Below, piece after piece: positions 62,735 to 64,000 of a DNA stretch of 64,000 nucleotides. The stretch covers positions 67,166 through 131,165 of the forward strand of contig JACKFD010000017.1 in assembly GCA_020632655.1 (NCBI GenBank). Direction: 5' to 3'. Within the stretch, counting starts at the first letter, position 1. Every line of letters starts with the position of its first letter. The position numbers were made by a program, and so were the translations under genes. This stretch comes from Spirochaetaceae bacterium. Lineage in GTDB: Bacteria > Myxococcota_A > UBA9160 > UBA4427. A model generated the notes under the pieces. It was given only the letters and a program-made list of their open reading frames with translations. It had not been told where the DNA came from and did no database searches.

Positions 62735-63904
62735 CTAACGGGCGGTCCGGGCGAGCCGGTGGTGGGCCACGAACCACTCGCTGCCGTGACGATGGCCGAA
62801 GAGCTCGGCGCAGGCCATGAAGAAGAGCCGCCATCGCTGCAGCCAGAGCAGCGCATCCGCCTCGCCGTAGGTCGAGGCGAGGATCGGCAGCACGGCGGGC
62901 ACCCGGGCGTCGAGGTGTTCGAGCCAGTCGTTGCAGGTCCGCTCGTATTGGCGGCCGTCGACGACGAAGCTCTCCTCGACCTCGAGATGCTCGGGAAAGC
63001 GAGCCGCGAGGTCGTAGCAGGGCATGATGCCGCCCGTGAAGAAGTAGCGGGACATCCAGTCGCTCTCGTTGCGGACCTCGTAGGGGTAGGGCGTCGTGCG
63101 ATGGCAGAAGTAGTGCAGGAAGAGCCGGCCGTCGGGCGCGAGCCAGCGCGCGATGCGCTCGAAGAGCCGGGGCCAGCTCCGCATGTGCTCGAACATCTCG
63201 ATCGAGAGCACCCGATCGAAGGGGGCCTCGCCTGCGCCGGGCTCGAAGACGTTCGCGTCGGCGGTCACGACGCGCAGGTTCGCGAGCCCGCGCTCGGCGG
63301 CGACGGCGAGGATGTGCTCGCGTTGGCCCTTCGAGTTCGACACCGAGAGGATCTCCGCGGACGGGTAGCGCTCGGCCAGGAAGAGCGAGAGCGAGCCCCA
63401 GCCGCAGCCGAGGTCGAGCAGCCGCATGCCGTCCTCGACGCGCGCCCTCGTGCAGGTCTTCTCGAGCATCGTGACCTCGGCTTGCTCGAGGGTCGGGAAG
63501 CCGGGATCGCCGCCGGCACCCCGGCCCGCCCGCGGCCCGCCGACGCCCGCGCGCTCGAGCGCCGGCCCGTAGTCGCAGCAGCTGTACTTCGCCCGCGGCC
63601 CGAGGACCTCCCGGAAGAATGCGGCGGGGACCTCGTAGTGCTGCTCGTTCGCTTCGCGGGTCGCCGTCGCGACGGGCTGGTCCGGGGCGGCGGCGACGAA
63701 GGCGTCGCGTCGCGCAGCCGTGGCGCAGGGGTCGTCGGTCTCGAGCTCGGCGAGCCGCTCCTGGAGCAGGCGTCGGATGCCGGCCCGAACGACCCCGTCC
63801 GGCCAGACGCCCCGCTCGGCGAGCCCGATCAGCCCGGCGCGGATCCGGGCGAGCGGTCCGGCCTCCCCCGCCTCGACGCGTTCCGACTCGTCCGCTCCGC
63901 CCAT
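62735..63904 (-). CDS. CFA synthase-like SAM-dependent methyltransferase
   Basis: The 389-residue protein belongs to the cyclopropane-fatty-acyl-phospholipid synthase family: QHYEVPAAFFREVLGPRAKY, YSCCDYGP, SAM-binding LLDLGCGWGSLSLFLAERYP, VSNSKGQREHI, VLSIEMFEHMRSWPRLFERI, FLHYFCHRTTPYPYE and FFTGGIMPCYD. The family modifies lipid acyl chains at double bonds or methylates related substrates; whether this one makes cyclopropane or a methyl branch is not known. The ATG at 63904 follows GGGAGG by six bases. Confidence 0.9.
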   Translation of the reverse strand: MGGADESERVEAGEAGPLARIRAGLIGLAERGVWPDGVVRAGIRRLLQERLAELETDDPCATAARRDAFVAAAPDQPVATATREANEQHYEVPAAFFREVLGPRAKYSCCDYGPALERAGVGGPRAGRGAGGDPGFPTLEQAEVTMLEKTCTRARVEDGMRLLDLGCGWGSLSLFLAERYPSAEILSVSNSKGQREHILAVAAERGLANLRVVTADANVFEPGAGEAPFDRVLSIEMFEHMRSWPRLFERIARWLAPDGRLFLHYFCHRTTPYPYEVRNESDWMSRYFFTGGIMPCYDLAARFPEHLEVEESFVVDGRQYERTCNDWLEHLDARVPAVLPILASTYGEADALLWLQRWRLFFMACAELFGHRHGSEWFVAHHRLARTAR

Positions 63905-63963
63905 GCAAGCCTCCCCGGCGCGTCGGCAGTGCATAGCACGAGACGTGGTCCGAAGATTTCCCC

Positions 63964-63979
63964 TGGCACGCGGTCTGCG
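63964..63979 (+). promoter_or_regulatory. Sigma-54-like element at the right edge
   Basis: TGGCACG-CGGT-CTGCG fits the sigma-54 consensus well (TGGCACG exact; CTGC against TTGC; GG-N10-GC spacing). The presumed gene lies beyond the window on the plus strand; the sequence runs out about 20 bases later. Confidence 0.5.
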
Positions 63980-64000
63980 TAGTCGGTGGGGATGGATGAT

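Overview
The window is a very GC-rich (about two-thirds G+C by eye), densely coded chromosomal segment of a Gram-negative bacterium. Outer-membrane features (TonB-dependent receptor, lipoprotein protease, signal peptides) sit beside sigma-54/NtrC regulation, tandem PilT ATPases, a PEP-CTERM protein, a receiver-PATAN-J-domain-TPR fusion and an Npt-type nucleotide transporter. This mix suggests a free-living 'deltaproteobacterial' lineage (Myxococcota or a relative); that placement is inference. No rRNA, tRNA, CRISPR array, prophage or insertion sequence was seen.

Layout. 1-12172: a chemosensory operon (cheA, cheW, MCP, cheR, cheB, cheD, cheY, a CheX-like phosphatase candidate, an HDOD protein, a second MCP, a ParA/MinD-like ATPase) with many 1-8 bp overlaps. 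12174-22359: DEAD-box helicase, gatCAB amidotransferase, AsmA-like protein, atypical receiver/J/TPR fusion. 22435-25116: ilvE and, convergent, sthA. 25459-26908: a Sec-signal Hcp-fold protein, a PEP-CTERM protein and a small membrane protein with overlapping start/stop codons. 26905-32336 (mostly minus): VOC protein, AraC regulator, alpha/beta hydrolase, zinc-type TonB receptor with a small Cys/His secreted protein, YhbY. 32442-36457: two PilT-family ATPases, a small secreted protein, a DUF938 methyltransferase. 36500-42862: ABM monooxygenase and DUF2889 gene, divergent from an envelope-stress-like unit (two related histidine kinases, an NtrC-type regulator, a PspA homologue) preceded by paired TGCAG-N8-CTGCA palindromes and a GG-N10-GC element. 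43069-50366: rpmB; an Npt-type nucleotide transporter co-oriented with a signal-peptide-bearing kinase-fold protein; a divergent membrane protein; a sigma-70-family factor behind a strong sigma-54-type promoter; rpsN-rpmE2; a diguanylate cyclase. 50572-63904: valS, acyl-CoA thioesterase, TetR regulator, DUF2914 protein, histidine phosphatase, cyclic-nucleotide-domain protein, M48 lipoprotein protease, gpmI, MarR regulator, CFA-type methyltransferase. A sigma-54-like element at the right edge points out of the window.

How genes work together. The che operon encodes a complete adaptation loop (CheR/CheB/CheD) and a phosphatase candidate, so it looks self-sufficient; no flagellar genes lie nearby. 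The two-kinase/NtrC/PspA unit resembles a membrane-stress circuit driven by phosphorelay rather than by PspF. The most novel candidate system is the 43488-46997 locus, where a predicted nucleotide transporter is paired with a predicted extracytoplasmic kinase. A recurrent oddity is short tandem repeats (periods 23, 38 and 27 bp) that begin at gene stop codons around rpmB, the sigma factor gene and valS.
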